A DNA stretch of 64,000 nucleotides from Phanerochaete sordida (lineage: Eukaryota > Basidiomycota > Agaricomycetes > Polyporales > Phanerochaetaceae). The notes under the pieces were generated by a model. That model was not told where the DNA came from, searched no databases, and saw only the letters and a program-made list of their open reading frames with translations. Position 1 is the stretch's first letter. Every line of letters begins with the position of its first letter. Where the stretch lies: positions 1 through 64,000 of the forward strand of contig BPQB01000030.1 in the NCBI GenBank assembly GCA_019973155.2. The letters are read 5' to 3'. Position numbers and translations under genes: made by a program. This document shows, piece by piece, positions 53,657-64,000 of the stretch.

Positions 53657-54502
53657 TTACAATCGAAGCTTGTCGAAGGCAATTTCTAGCCCTGTCTCCG
53701 GCCCACGACGCGTACGCTGCTCGGGAGCGAAATGCCCAGCCTCGACTGTCAGCCCGATCTGCTTCCACTCCTGAGCCTGAGCGGGAAAGTGACCTAAGTA
53801 CCTCTTCAGCCTCCGTCTAGCCGCTTCGACAAAAGTCTGCGGAAGCCAGCTCTCCCTGCGTACGTTGTCGCCGCGACGAATCGCTATCGGAAGGAGCCGC
53901 GCAAGATCGGCGGCATCAGTATGCTGTTTGGAATTAAGGTAGCTCTTCGTAGCGTCGCGATGGTCTTCCCATGCTTGTAGCTTGAGGATAATGAGAGGAA
54001 TCAGTGGCATGACGGGGAGCCCATCGATGGAGATGATGTGCTCGGAGGGGATCGAGGGGATGTTCATGATACCCGGCTGCAGGATGTCGACCTTGCAAGA
54101 ACGATATCTGTAATACTCAGATACCCTGTACCACAATACCTGCATACCATAATCATTAGTATCATAGCTTCATTCTGGGCTTCACTCTCACCCTGTATGT
54201 TGCCCCGATAGTCTTTGCGGGGACAGAATAAAATCGCGAGCCTGGGTGATCCGTCAAGATGTATTTCAACGACTCTTGATCGCAGATCGTATTCAGCACT
54301 ACGAGATCAACATCCTGCAGCGCGATGAGCAATCATGCGGAAATGTAAGGAACGAGCGGCGCACATTAGGGGTACGACCATTGCCGAACAAAGTGCATCC
54401 TAGACCGCCAACGATGCAACACGAGAAACCGTGGGATGTGAAGATTGAAATTGCTGCGCGGGCTGCCTCGAAGACTTCTTCACGGGTAGGCGAGTAGTGC
54501 AT
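53657..54502 (-). CDS. nucleotidyltransferase-fold protein
   Basis: Three exons, complement(53657..54139, 54192..54314, 54365..54502), are joined by 52- and 50-base introns, both in phase 0, and encode 247 residues. Across the first junction the sequence reads VGGLGCTLFGNGRTPN|DVDLVVL, that is GG followed after about 13 residues by DVD. This is the hG[GS]...Dh[DE]h signature of the nucleotidyltransferase superfamily, at residues 32-52. Further motifs are KTIGATYRVLWYR, KVDILQPG (a possible third acidic residue), LIILKLQAWEDHR and DAADLARLL, as in fungal relatives of MNT/AbiEii-type transferases. The substrate is unknown. The start is the ATG of MHYSPTREEVFEAA; a longer open frame upstream (to 54664) looks like the 5' leader. 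Confidence 0.72.
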
Positions 54503-55623
54503 GTCGGCGATAACGACAGGGATCCGTGCTAGGAGGAGTAGTGCTTCGTGTAGGATGAGGAGCGAGACACCATCGTCATCGATCTGGCAGCTATATATGG
54601 CGGTCTTAAATGATCTGGACGCGGGAAGGTTCACTGATACTGAAAACCTTCCGAGGCTTCGCATATGCGTGAACGTGAAAGGAAACGGAGGTTCCTCAGG
54701 GGCATGAATTTATGTCTGCGACGAAATTCATGGTCGCGCGTGTTGGTAGAACGTCGACTCACCTGATTCCCCATGATGCCCGGCGGGCTGTTTGAGCGCA
54801 TCAGCGAGTACTTAGACGAACCGTCATCTTTCGAAAGCGTGGGCCGGATGCGCCTCGTCTGCGGACGAAGGAAATCGCGGAGGGGAGACCCACGCCAGCC
54901 GGGAAACGATTCTTCCGCTTGCCACGTGGCAATCGCGTGGAGCGGCCGAAGTGGCTCTTCTGCACCGCTCCATCCAACATAAGCCTTCATGTAACCACTG
55001 CCGCATGGGCTCGCGTCTACGAGGTTAGATTGCTCGTCTATCCTGCAGCTTTCTTAGAAACTGACCAGGCTATGAAGGGAAGGATATAATTCTTTAATCC
55101 CTCCTGACAGCACAGATCTGCCACGCGTGCTTGTTTTGACTCGTGACCTGCAGGCCAGGATCGACTACGTGACACGCAGATAGCGTAGATGTGCATATCT
55201 CGGTAATGAACAGGCCTTGAAAGATGTCTCTGGTTCAGCCCCCAGCCGGTATGCCGCAAAATTGCCCACAAGCGGCTCCGTAAGTGTAGGTATTCTTGGA
55301 TGCCGAATCCAAACAAGCGGGTCTCTCACACACGCTGCGCAACGGTTGCGCTTTGGGTGCCTATGCAGGACAGAGGCTCGCAAGGCGGGGCGGATACCAG
55401 GTGCGGGTCGTGGAACTTCTCTCACACCATCAGCGCCTCCGGAGCCCGCATCATCCTGCGATGCCTGCAATCGGCAGTGGCACGCCTCACATGGCCCAAG
55501 ACTGTGGCACACGCCATCTCACGCCATGTATAAAGCTCCAGCTTGGCAGGCTCCCAGGTGGGTCTGTGTGTGCCACCTTCTGCCTCGCTTTGCTCACCGC
55601 GTTCGCCCCCGAAGCAGGCCACC
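54503..55623. other. divergent region, no gene seen
   Basis: Lies between the nucleotidyltransferase-fold gene and the second Dal5-like MFS gene. ORFs on both strands lack domains or splice logic. Base 55623 is immediately before the ATG (GCCACCATG context). Confidence 0.5.
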
Positions 55624-58267
55624 ATGACAGGAAGCCCGAACCCGTCCGAGAAGATTAGCCTCGACGAGAAGAAGGAGGTCCCCGAGGAGGCCATTGAGAC
55701 TGTCTCGGCCAGTGGTAGCGCGAATGAGATCGAGTTCGGAGGCGACAGCAAGCTCCCGCCACCACCGAAGCTCACTCCCGAGCAGGAGAGGAAGCTCTAC
55801 CGCAAAGTCGATTTGTGGCTAATGCCCATCTTGACTTTGATGTACCTCTTCTCCTTCCTCGACCGAGGAAATATTGGTGCGTCTCCTTTGGATCCCGGAG
55901 GTCCGCATGGCTGACGGTCGCACAGGCAATGCGAAGCTGCAGGGCCTAACCACCCAGCTGGACCTGACGGGCAACAAGTACAACATCGCACTGGTACGCC
56001 CACTGCTCGGTCCCGCCGTGCCCGCTTCTCACCTTCTCGCAGACGATGTACTTCATCGTATGTCACGTCCCATGACCCGCCGATTCCTCTCTCACGCGCC
56101 CGCAGCCGTACTGCATCTTCGAGTGCCCCGCCAAGTGAGTTCCGCACTCAATGCGCGAAGGCGACCTGCTGAGCATCGCGCCTCCCACGCTGCCAGCCTC
56201 GTATTGAAGAAGTTCCGCCCATCACGGTGCGCCCCGCAGCAGACCATGTTTGACTGTCCTTCTCATGCGCGTCGGCCCCGCGTAGATGGCTTCCGGGCAT
56301 CACTGTACGTGACAGCCTGTCGAATTTTGGCGGGTCTGACTGACGTGCGGGGTACCGTGACTATAGGTTGTGTGGGGTATTATTGTGTACGTACCCGCCT
56401 GGTTCGCGCGCAGCGTGCTCGGGGCTGACCGCGCGTCGTTCATATTGACAGCACACTTATGGGCTTGGACCGAAGGTCGGATTCAATCCTTCAGAAATAT
56501 TATGCTATGCCTAACGCGGTGGCATCTCTAGCTACGCCAACCTCGTTGGAACCCGCATTGCGCTTGGCATCGCCGAGGCAGGTCTGTTCCCTGGCGTCGT
56601 CTACTAGTGCGTCCCTCGCCCTTGCTTTCCGGTACGAATTGACGTGTCGCCACAGCCTGTCGATATGGTATCCGAGGCACATGCTCCAGTGGCGTATCGG
56701 GATCTTCTACGGAGGCGCCACAACCGCCGGTATGTCTCTCTATTCGTGATCAGGAACTCTTTCTGATTGTCTGCGACTGCGCAGGTGCCTTTTCCGGCCT
56801 TCTCGCCTTCGGTATCTCGTTTATGAGTGGCACCGATGGCATGTTGGGTTGGTCTTGGATCTTCGTACGTCTCTACTCTGCAAGTACTCTGTATCGATCT
56901 ATTGACCGGCTTTTGAACAGATCATCGAGGGGATCGCCACTGTCTGCGTCGGAATTCTGTCCTTCTTTGGTCAGTGCAGCTGCTGGAATGCGCCACCCTT
57001 TCCAAATGATTAATCCACGTTTAGTCCTGGTCGACTTCCCTGATACGGCGAAGTTCCTCACTCCAGAAGAGAAGTCGTACATCATCTGGAAGAAGAGTGA
57101 GCTTGAATCTTTGCGGTGGTGCGCCCTGCTTATCTCCTTGCCTAGAGTACGACAACTCTTCGGTCGGCGAGACTGAGACTTTCGCTATGCGTTACGTATG
57201 GGCTGCCTTCAAGGACTGGCAAATCTACCTGCAACTTCTGGTCTACATGTCCATTATCGGACCGCGTGAGTCGCATACTTGCTTTCGAAAGATATAAGCT
57301 AACCCTTGATCATTCACAGTCTATGGCATTTCGCTGTTCCTGCCGTAAGTGCCTTGGGGATATATGTGATATTGAGCTGACGCTCCATGCTCACTCGTAG
57401 GTCTATCATCAACGGGTAAGTGATGGCGATACCGCGCTCTACAAACCAGTCGTGTAACCCTCTCTCTCTAGCTTCGGGTTCGGCACTGCAATCAGCCAGC
57501 TGCTCACCGTCCCACCCTACGTCTGCGCCAGTACGTCCACCCCGCTCCCCAGCCCCATCCTTCTGCTCACCGGCTCTTCCAGCGATCATCCTACTCATCT
57601 TCGCCGTCTGGTCCGACCGCATCCAGATGCGCTACCCGTTCATCCTCGCGGGGCTCGTGATGTGCCTCATCGGCTTCGCAATCAACATCTCGCACGCGCC
57701 GATCGGCGTCAAGTACTTTGGCACGTTCTTCTGCGTGTCCGGGTCGTACGCTGCCTTCCCGGGTGTCGTCGCATGGTGCGTGGCGTCCGTGGCCTTGGGG
57801 CGCGCTGGGCTGATGAGTCGTTTATTTGTTATGCAGGCTTGGGAATAACCTCGCGGGCCAGTACAAGCGCGGGGTTGGTATGGCGCTGCACATCGGGATC
57901 GGCAACTTCGCCGGCGGTGAGTGCAATGGCAAACCTTTTCCCTCCAAAACGCTCACGTGTAGCATCTCAGCCATCGCGTCAAACATCTATCGCTCGCAAG
58001 ATGCACCACACTACGTCCTGGGCCGTGAGCATCATCTCCGTTCGCTCCGCGGAGGCGAAAAGGCTGACATCTCGCATAGACGGCCTCGAGCTCATGTTCG
58101 TCGGCATCGGTTTCGTGTCCCTTCCAATAGTCGTGTACCTGTACAAGCGCATCAACGCGCAGCGCGACAAGCTGCAGCTGGAAATGGAGGAGAAGGGCAT
58201 CCGGCTCACGCCCGAGGAAGTGCGCGAGCTGGGCGACCGCGCGCCGGACTTCCGGTACACGCTCTAG
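55624..58267 (+). CDS. MFS transporter, Dal5-like anion:cation symporter family (copy 2)
   Basis: Twenty-one exons: 55624..55876, 55926..55993, 56043..56057, 56106..56134, 56197..56226, 56286..56304, 56367..56386, 56452..56475, 56532..56606, 56656..56729, 56785..56864, 56921..56969, 57025..57096, 57146..57265, 57320..57344, 57401..57415, 57472..57530, 57583..57775, 57837..57916, 57971..58024, 58080..58267; 513 residues. Motifs match copy 1: ERKLYRKVDLWLMPILTLMY, LDRGNIGNAKLQG, LVLKKFRPSRW, LSIWYPRHMLQWRIGIFYGG, LTPEEKSYIIWKKKYDNS, VKYFGTFFCVSGSYAAFPG and GQYKRGVGMALHIGIGN. Nineteen introns are shared with copy 1. Copy 2 lacks the intron within GNIG but has an extra one at TTAG|AFSG. It is a plasma-membrane importer for an organic anion or vitamin (family knowledge). 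Confidence 0.9.
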
Positions 58268-58973
58268 AGGCCTTGTGTGGCCTCATGACCTGCATGACGT
58301 TTGATGACCTGTGTATATTAGCGTTACCTTGGATTGCAAACGTCTGTCACTACGCTGGGCTGGTTCGAACCGTTGGAGTACGGGCGGAGACACGACAGCG
58401 TGGCGCTATGACAGCTCCAGAATAGTGGTATTTGTTCTGCAGCTGACCCCACGTTCCTGGGCGCGCAGGATAATATCAATCCAGGAAATAATAAAGCCAA
58501 CGCTGAGCGAGCGACGCTGGGCGTTCCGATCTTTGTAGCTGGAGAATAGCCATCGAAAGGGCTCGGCTCAGGTCATGCAGAATTGAACGTCGCTTCAATA
58601 CTGTGATTTCGTTGCATGAGGGCCACATTTATCGAATCAGCTGGGTGGTGAGATACTCGCGTCAAGTCGTGTGGGCTCGCGGCTGCTACCGTAACGTGAG
58701 CCCTCAACAGGGCTGGCGGGTGCGTAGCAAGCGAGCGCCCCACGCTAAAAATTCCCGAGCGGTTTATCAAACCCACTTTGCAATGAGATGTGCATATGTC
58801 GAACCGAAGATGAAAGCGCTGTACTTGAATTCATCTCGTATACTGATACAATCTCACTTCCGAAACACGATCCAGCGACTATTGACCATGAAAGCGTGGC
58901 CATTCCTGAGATGTGACGCAGGTCTAGGCACAAGACTAGATAGACAACATTATCAGTAACCTGCACACAAAGT
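58268..58973. other. intergenic region, no gene seen
   Basis: No gene is seen. Confidence 0.55.
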
Positions 58974-59198
58974 TTAGAATGAAACTTGAATTACGCCGAC
59001 GCTGAGGTCGCCTATCATTGCGAAAGAAATGGGGGTGCTACCCATGGTATTGCACATGGTGCCCGAGGGACACGGGAAGAGATCTTGAGCAGGGCCTGCG
59101 CCCACAGTGAGCGTAGCGCAGGGAGTGCAGTCACCGGTTTGAGCAGAGGCTATGTTGACCAGGAGAGCGAGGGCGGCGGTGGAAAGGATGAGCTGCAT
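58974..59198 (-). CDS. small secreted protein with four cysteines (not of families A or B)
   Basis: A single exon encodes 74 residues. The signal peptide is about residues 1-19 (QLILSTAALALLVNIASA), then QTGDCTPCATLTVGAGPAQD and LFPCPSGTMCNTMG. The spacing is C-x2-C-x15-C-x5-C, unlike either family in the array. It is isolated, with about 0.7 kb empty on one side and 2 kb on the other. Probably exported; function unknown. An intron near the C-terminus cannot be excluded. Confidence 0.62.
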   Translation of the reverse strand: MQLILSTAALALLVNIASAQTGDCTPCATLTVGAGPAQDLFPCPSGTMCNTMGSTPISFAMIGDLSVGVIQVSF

Positions 59199-61182
59199 CT
59201 GAACGCATAAAACGCAGTCAACAGTCAGTAAATGAAATTCGAGCGGTGTGCGATGAGAAACAAACTGTGTGTAATGTCTAGCGGTATGTACGACCTGTGA
59301 GTCGATGAGGGCAGATAGAGGCGTGGTTGCATCTTTTATACCCGTACGTAGCTGATTTTAGCGACATTAGACGCTTTTTCGTACCGCGTAGCTATGACAA
59401 GAGTATGTCAATGCGACTACTAGCGATCGAATTGTGATAACTCATCATGTGAGGTAGGAGTAGTATAGTTGGCATGTGTCTATCAAGACTGTAGGGCGGG
59501 ATGAGCATGATTGACAAGCATCTCACAAGATGAGAACTTAGCTGGCTTTCTACGGTGTGAACAAACCGGCATGCTCTTGCCGAGGCCTCGAATACGTTGT
59601 ACCGTCGTCCATCAGTCCTGGACCTGAGCTTGGAAATAGCGAGCAGCTAACGCGTACCGATACATGCGGTGCTGCATTTCCCTAGGAACTGCCCAGAAGA
59701 TTCAGTCACAGCAATGTATCTACGCAAAGGAGGACTCACCCATAATTCATAGGCCAAAGCGAAGATACCGCTCCACCGCTGTCAGATTAGCAACACAGCT
59801 AGTCAGTTTCCAGAGCCTAGACATGGCCACACACGCATGACTGCGATCCTATAGTGCTCAGAAGCAAATAGAGGCCTAGTCAAGCTTTTGCGAAGGTACA
59901 AGCTCAGCCAAGAAACATTGGGAAACGTTCTGACTTACCTCCAGCACCAACGAGGTTGAAATTTCACCTCGGCCTACGCAAAACGTTGAAGGTGTTTTCC
60001 TACACGGCCGTCCTTAGATCCACGCGTGCTCAGCTCAAGGTCATCGCGGATGCTTCAGTGATTGGCTTACCGAGACTGGAAGTCTGTGCGCCCGCCGAAG
60101 GACTCAATATCAGGCCCGCATCGCGGCCAAAGTGAGACGAGCTTAAACGCGCAATATTTGGGAGACATGCCGAAGACCTGCCGTCGGTCGCAAGCTTGTC
60201 AGCTGGTCAGAATTTGGAATAGGCCCTCACAGCCACGGTGTCCATCTCAGTAAGCCTTGTACCAAGTCGACTCTAGAGATTCTGTAGCGTCATCTACCCT
60301 GGTTTCTGTGCTGCGGCTTCAGGAGACGTGATGGCGAAGGCCTCGGGGATCAGTCAGAGTGACCTTGCCAATATCGATTGAGCAGACCTGCCTGGCTCTA
60401 TTTCTTGAGCGCGTACACCGGAATCGCGGCAACACGCCGTATAATATCTAGAATTTAACATGAGATGTGACATCTCTACCGAGGAAAAAGCAGGTGCATT
60501 ACCTCGCGAGTCAGCCCGCCCCCGCACGACAGAGCCACTCCGACCACCAGCATCGGAAACAGACCTTCTTTCGTGAGGGCATGAACTCCGCTACGGGAGA
60601 CGCCACTTCCATAAAGCGAGTGGCGCAGCAACCTTGTTTGAAAGGCATCCGAGATCCGAGATCGCCTTCAACGGCCCGTATTAAATTTTGAGGCGACGCA
60701 GTGCTTGGAATCTGGCCTGGAGCTTTGCGTGGAGGAAGATACTACAATGTAGTAGCAGTCTAAAATATGAGTATGCGTAGAGACCAACTGCAAAATTACC
60801 CACCTCCGTGACGACTTCTGTGTACGTTGAGCAGCGCCCAATTGTCAGCGTCCCTGCATTCCATTTCGTCATGATACGCACGAGCATTACGCGAAGCCTC
60901 ACAAGGCCCAAGGCCCACGTCCGTCAAGCTTCTAAGTTAGCTTCAGCTTCAAGAGTACTTCTAGCACAGGGCAGACCACACGCTGCAGTCATTTGAAAAT
61001 GCATGCCGCGGTTGTTGACACATAATCGCTCCCTGATCAGCTGCCAAGCATCTTCAACCATACTGGCGTATGACAGGACGGCCTGCACTCTCAGGCACGG
61101 CCGACGGCACGATACTCCAGCCAATCGCAGCACCAGCATCATATTTCCAACACGTACAGCCATATCCACCTCCACCCGTCCC
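59199..61182. other. long gene-free region
   Basis: About 2 kb of lower-GC DNA with only short frames on either strand. I see no gene, repeat or RNA signature. Confidence 0.55.
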
Positions 61183-64000
61183 CTACGCCGACCTGCCCGC
61201 GAGCCGCATGAGCAGCCACGCCAACAGCGCGAGCACGACCGCTGCGACGGCGGCCACCGCGCCGCCCCAGTCGCTCCAGAAGTCGTTGACGTCGAACACC
61301 GCGCGGAGCCGCGGCTCGAGGGCGACGCGGATGCTGTGGACGGCGCCGGGGCGCGCGCCGGGCGTGCGGACGTACAGCGTCTGGCGCGCCTCGTCGTAGT
61401 GCGCGGCGGCGCCGGGCGGGAGGCCCGCGACGGCGACCTTGCCGCCGTGCGCGAGGAACGACGGCAGGAAGATCTCCGTCGTGTCGCTCGTGAGCGGCGG
61501 GTGGCCGCCGAGTGGCGGGTGGTGCACCGACGGGCGGCCCGCGCGGTGCTCGACGGCGCTGCGCGCGTGCGGGACGGCCCACTCGTACGTGAACGCGCCC
61601 GTGTTGACCTCGTACTCGAAGCGGAGTGGGATGCCCGCGGTCTTGGCGGGGTACGGGCGCACGACGCTGCGGAGGATGCGCGCGCCGTTGTCGAGCGTCG
61701 GCGAGCTCTGGTCGAGGTCGAGCAGGGACGACGGCAGCGCGCGCCGCTGACTGAACCAAGAGAAGTTCTCGCCGTTCCAATCGTCGCCCTTGCGGTCGTC
61801 GTTGTCGGGGTTGTAGTTCCAGAGTCTATGTATAGCTCGTCAATGAATATGCATGCAATGCGAGTAACAATGAACGTACGTGAAGCCAACGAGACTGCGC
61901 TCCAGAGCGCACATCATCGCGTCAAACATGCGAAGTTGCATGGTATAATTATCTGTCTTGAACGCCTCGCCGTGACTAGGGCATGTTTAGCAACGCTGTC
62001 GGCACCCCGCTGAGAGCGTACTCACTTCATGTCCATGGGTATACCGCACTCTCCAATAACCACCGGCTTCTCGCCCAGCGAGCGGTAGCCCTCCTCCACA
62101 ATATTGCGTATCTGCAACGCGTAGTTCTCGCGAGCGCCCTTCTGGCCCCAGTACAACGCCTTCGGGAGGAACATGCCCTGCCGGCGACATCAGCCTAATG
62201 CAAAGCGCGCTGGCGAGGATGAGGGATGCACCCGCGAGAGCCCCTGGACGTTGACGGAGAAGTCGCCGAAGCCCTTCGTGAAGAGCGCGTTGAGGTCGTA
62301 CCAATGCGGCGCGTACACCATGTTCGGCGGCTGATGCTCGGGCGTCCACGACTCGGGACAGAACTGCTTCGTCGTCAGCATCTCACGGCCCTCCCGACCT
62401 GGACCAGACACAAACGCACCTCGTTCGGGATCGCCTCGACGAAGACCATCGTGCCAGGGCGCGCCGTTGCCTGGACGAGGTGCGCCCACTTCTTGAGGAA
62501 CGGGAAGTAAAAGTCTTGGTACCAGTCGACGGGCGCGCCGCTCTGCGGGTGCTTCTTGAAGTAGTTCTCGCGGAGCACGATGCCCTCCTTCTTGCCGCGG
62601 TCCCAGCCCCAGACGCCGTGCATCTCCCAGAGGCATTGCCCTGCGGTCGGGCCGTCGGCGCGCCAGACGCTGCGGCCGCCGGCGTTCAGCGTCGTCTTCC
62701 CGGTTCGCCGCGTCGGGACGGGGAAGGAGCGCGTCCAGACGCCGACTTCTGTTGGGTGCCCGGCGCCGAGCGTGAATGACTGCAGTGGGGTCGCTGTATG
62801 CGTGTCAGAGAAGGGTGATGAACAACGACGAGCTGCACGTACGGACGGGCCCAAGGTGCAGGTCGGTGTTGTAGTCGAAGCCGTGCATGGACTGCAGCTC
62901 TACGTAGCCTCTATGCGGCTCATTCATGATCTGCCCGACGGTCAGCTCGCAAAAGAGTGATGAACACAGGAGGATTTACCTCGAAGCCAATGACGCCGTC
63001 AAGGTCGCCGACGGACTTGACAAGCATCTCCCAAGAACCGAGGAACGCACTCTGCAAGAACTGCTGGATCGACGTTTCCGTGCCGTGGGCGTCCTTCACG
63101 TGCAGCTTTGGTGCGAAAGTGTCTCCCGCCCAGAAGCAGGTGCTATATCCGTCCGCTTCAGCCGCACGCTTGGCTCACAAGGCAGGAACGCGACTCACGC
63201 CATGGTCGCCGCCGCGAGCTTCTGGTAGCCGCACGGCCAGAGCCCGCGCTCCTCCTCGACGTGTCCCCCGCCCTTGACGCCCTTCAGCCATGCCGCGCCG
63301 GTCTCCTCAAGCGCGTCGAGGTCGAGGCCGGCCTTGGTGAGCGTCCACGCGGGCGCGCCGGAGCCGCCGGAGTAGCGCGACCAGACGTCCTGGTGCATCG
63401 ACACGAAGGCGACTAGGCCGTACTGCGGGAGGAGCGCGAGCAGCGCGCGGAGGTACTGCAGGTACTCCACGTCGTATGCGCCGCTGCGAGGGTGTGAGGC
63501 GTGGGGTGCGGGGGGCTGCCGGAACACTCACGGGCCTTCGTGCTCGATGGCTTCCCACGTCACAAGGAAGCGGACTGCGGAACTGGCGTCAGCGGCGACC
63601 CGCAGTAGCGAGCGGAGGACGCACTGAAGGTGAAGCCCCATCTGCGCAAGCGAGAGAAGTGCTCGTGTGCTTGCTCGAGAGGGAAGGGCCGGTTCACGTA
63701 TGTGACGGATTCGTGGTTCGCAGGGAAATGGTCGTGGTTATCGTTCACTGGCCTTTGCCCATGTCAGCACTGTGCAGACGACAAGCTCGACAGCTACGCA
63801 CGTCTTGCAGTTTCCCGCCAAGTTCACCCCGCGCAAGCTGCACACGCGACCTGATGCGTCTACAAAGTGCCGTCCATGGAGAGATAATTTGCCTCCGGTC
63901 GCATCTTCAGACCAACTGTGGGCAAATAGCTGCTGTTTACGTGGCGGTGGTTGCGCAGGCTGAGACCACGACTCAGTTAACCAACGGTGAGCGTGTAAGT
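61183..64000 (-). CDS. GH5 glycosidase with C-terminal membrane anchor (ergosteryl-glucosidase type), 5' partial
   Basis: Eleven exons are visible: complement(61183..61825, 61880..61975, 62026..62177, 62232..62363, 62420..62793, 62843..62930, 62980..63142, 63199..63483, 63532..63574, 63625..63752, 63802..>64000). The frame is open to the window edge, so the start lies beyond it. From the N-terminus: GRHFVDASGRVCSLRGVNLA, NHDHFPANHESVTYVNRPFP, FLVTWEAIEHEGPGAYD, HQDVWSRYSGGSGAP, then IMNEPHRGY. In IMNEPHRGY the Glu is the expected acid/base. GECGIPMDMN has the expected nucleophile Glu, and FTLWNYNPDNDD follows. The order and spacing fit GH5 subfamily 12, which includes fungal enzymes that cleave steryl-beta-glucosides. 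A hydrophobic segment (AAVAAVVLALLAWLLMRLA) at the extreme C-terminus predicts a tail anchor. Confidence 0.88.

Noticed and set aside
54631..54990. 119-codon minus-strand frame upstream of the nucleotidyltransferase-fold gene
   Set aside because: No recognisable features; more likely leader or promoter DNA.
58360..58390. GGTTCGAACC near 58364 as a tRNA fragment
   Set aside because: It is a short palindrome, and no cloverleaf can be formed with the flanks.

Overview
The window looks like nuclear DNA of a wood-decay type basidiomycete (Agaricomycetes, probably Polyporales). Almost every gene is split by GT-AG introns of 49-75 bases. The gene families (DUF6589, large F-box families, WD40 fusions, ergosteryl-glucosidase-type GH5, small secreted cysteine-rich proteins) are typical of that group, and coding DNA is GC-rich. 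The species assignment is inference; the intron structure is read directly.

Layout. 0-9 kb: 3' part of a DUF6589 protein, two tandem paralogous NmrA-like NAD(P)-binding proteins on the minus strand, and a small single-pass membrane protein ending in a PPPY motif. 9.1-39.1 kb: a dispersed array of 19 intact tiny genes on both strands plus two decayed copies, nearly all too short for ordinary gene finders. All encode a signal peptide followed by a 30-60 residue cysteine-rich mature part. They fall into two families: family A (C-x3-C-x(9-13)-C-x(1-2)-C, 11 intact genes) and family B (CC...CCC-x7-C-x3-C, 8 intact genes, each ending with an intron or intron-like donor immediately before the stop). 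The array is interrupted by one large WD40 fusion gene (18.9-21.8 kb), a MITE (30.2 kb) and an MFS transporter (34.8-37.4 kb).

33.2-45.6 kb: a divergent pair (family A peptide on minus, Dal5-like MFS transporter on plus) is present twice; the second transporter (39.9-41.2 kb) is a pseudogene. A GC-rich gene-poor stretch follows, then an intact sugar/quinate-type MFS transporter. 45.9-53.6 kb: three tandem F-box paralogs with the same six-exon structure. 53.7-58.3 kb: a nucleotidyltransferase-fold protein (minus) and a second Dal5-like MFS transporter. 58.3-61.2 kb: one more small secreted protein in otherwise empty DNA. 61.2-64.0 kb: a GH5 glycosidase with a C-terminal membrane anchor, running off the right edge.

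How things fit together. The main theme is local duplication: NmrA x2, F-box x3, Dal5-like MFS x2 plus a pseudogene, and the secreted peptides about 20 times, with shared upstream DNA still recognisable between copies. A short promoter-side element around TGTTAGGATCC recurs upstream of the F-box genes, the MFS gene and its pseudogene, and near the NmrA genes. No function is known to me for the two peptide families. Exon coordinates below were worked out by hand from splice sites, reading-frame continuity and paralog comparison.
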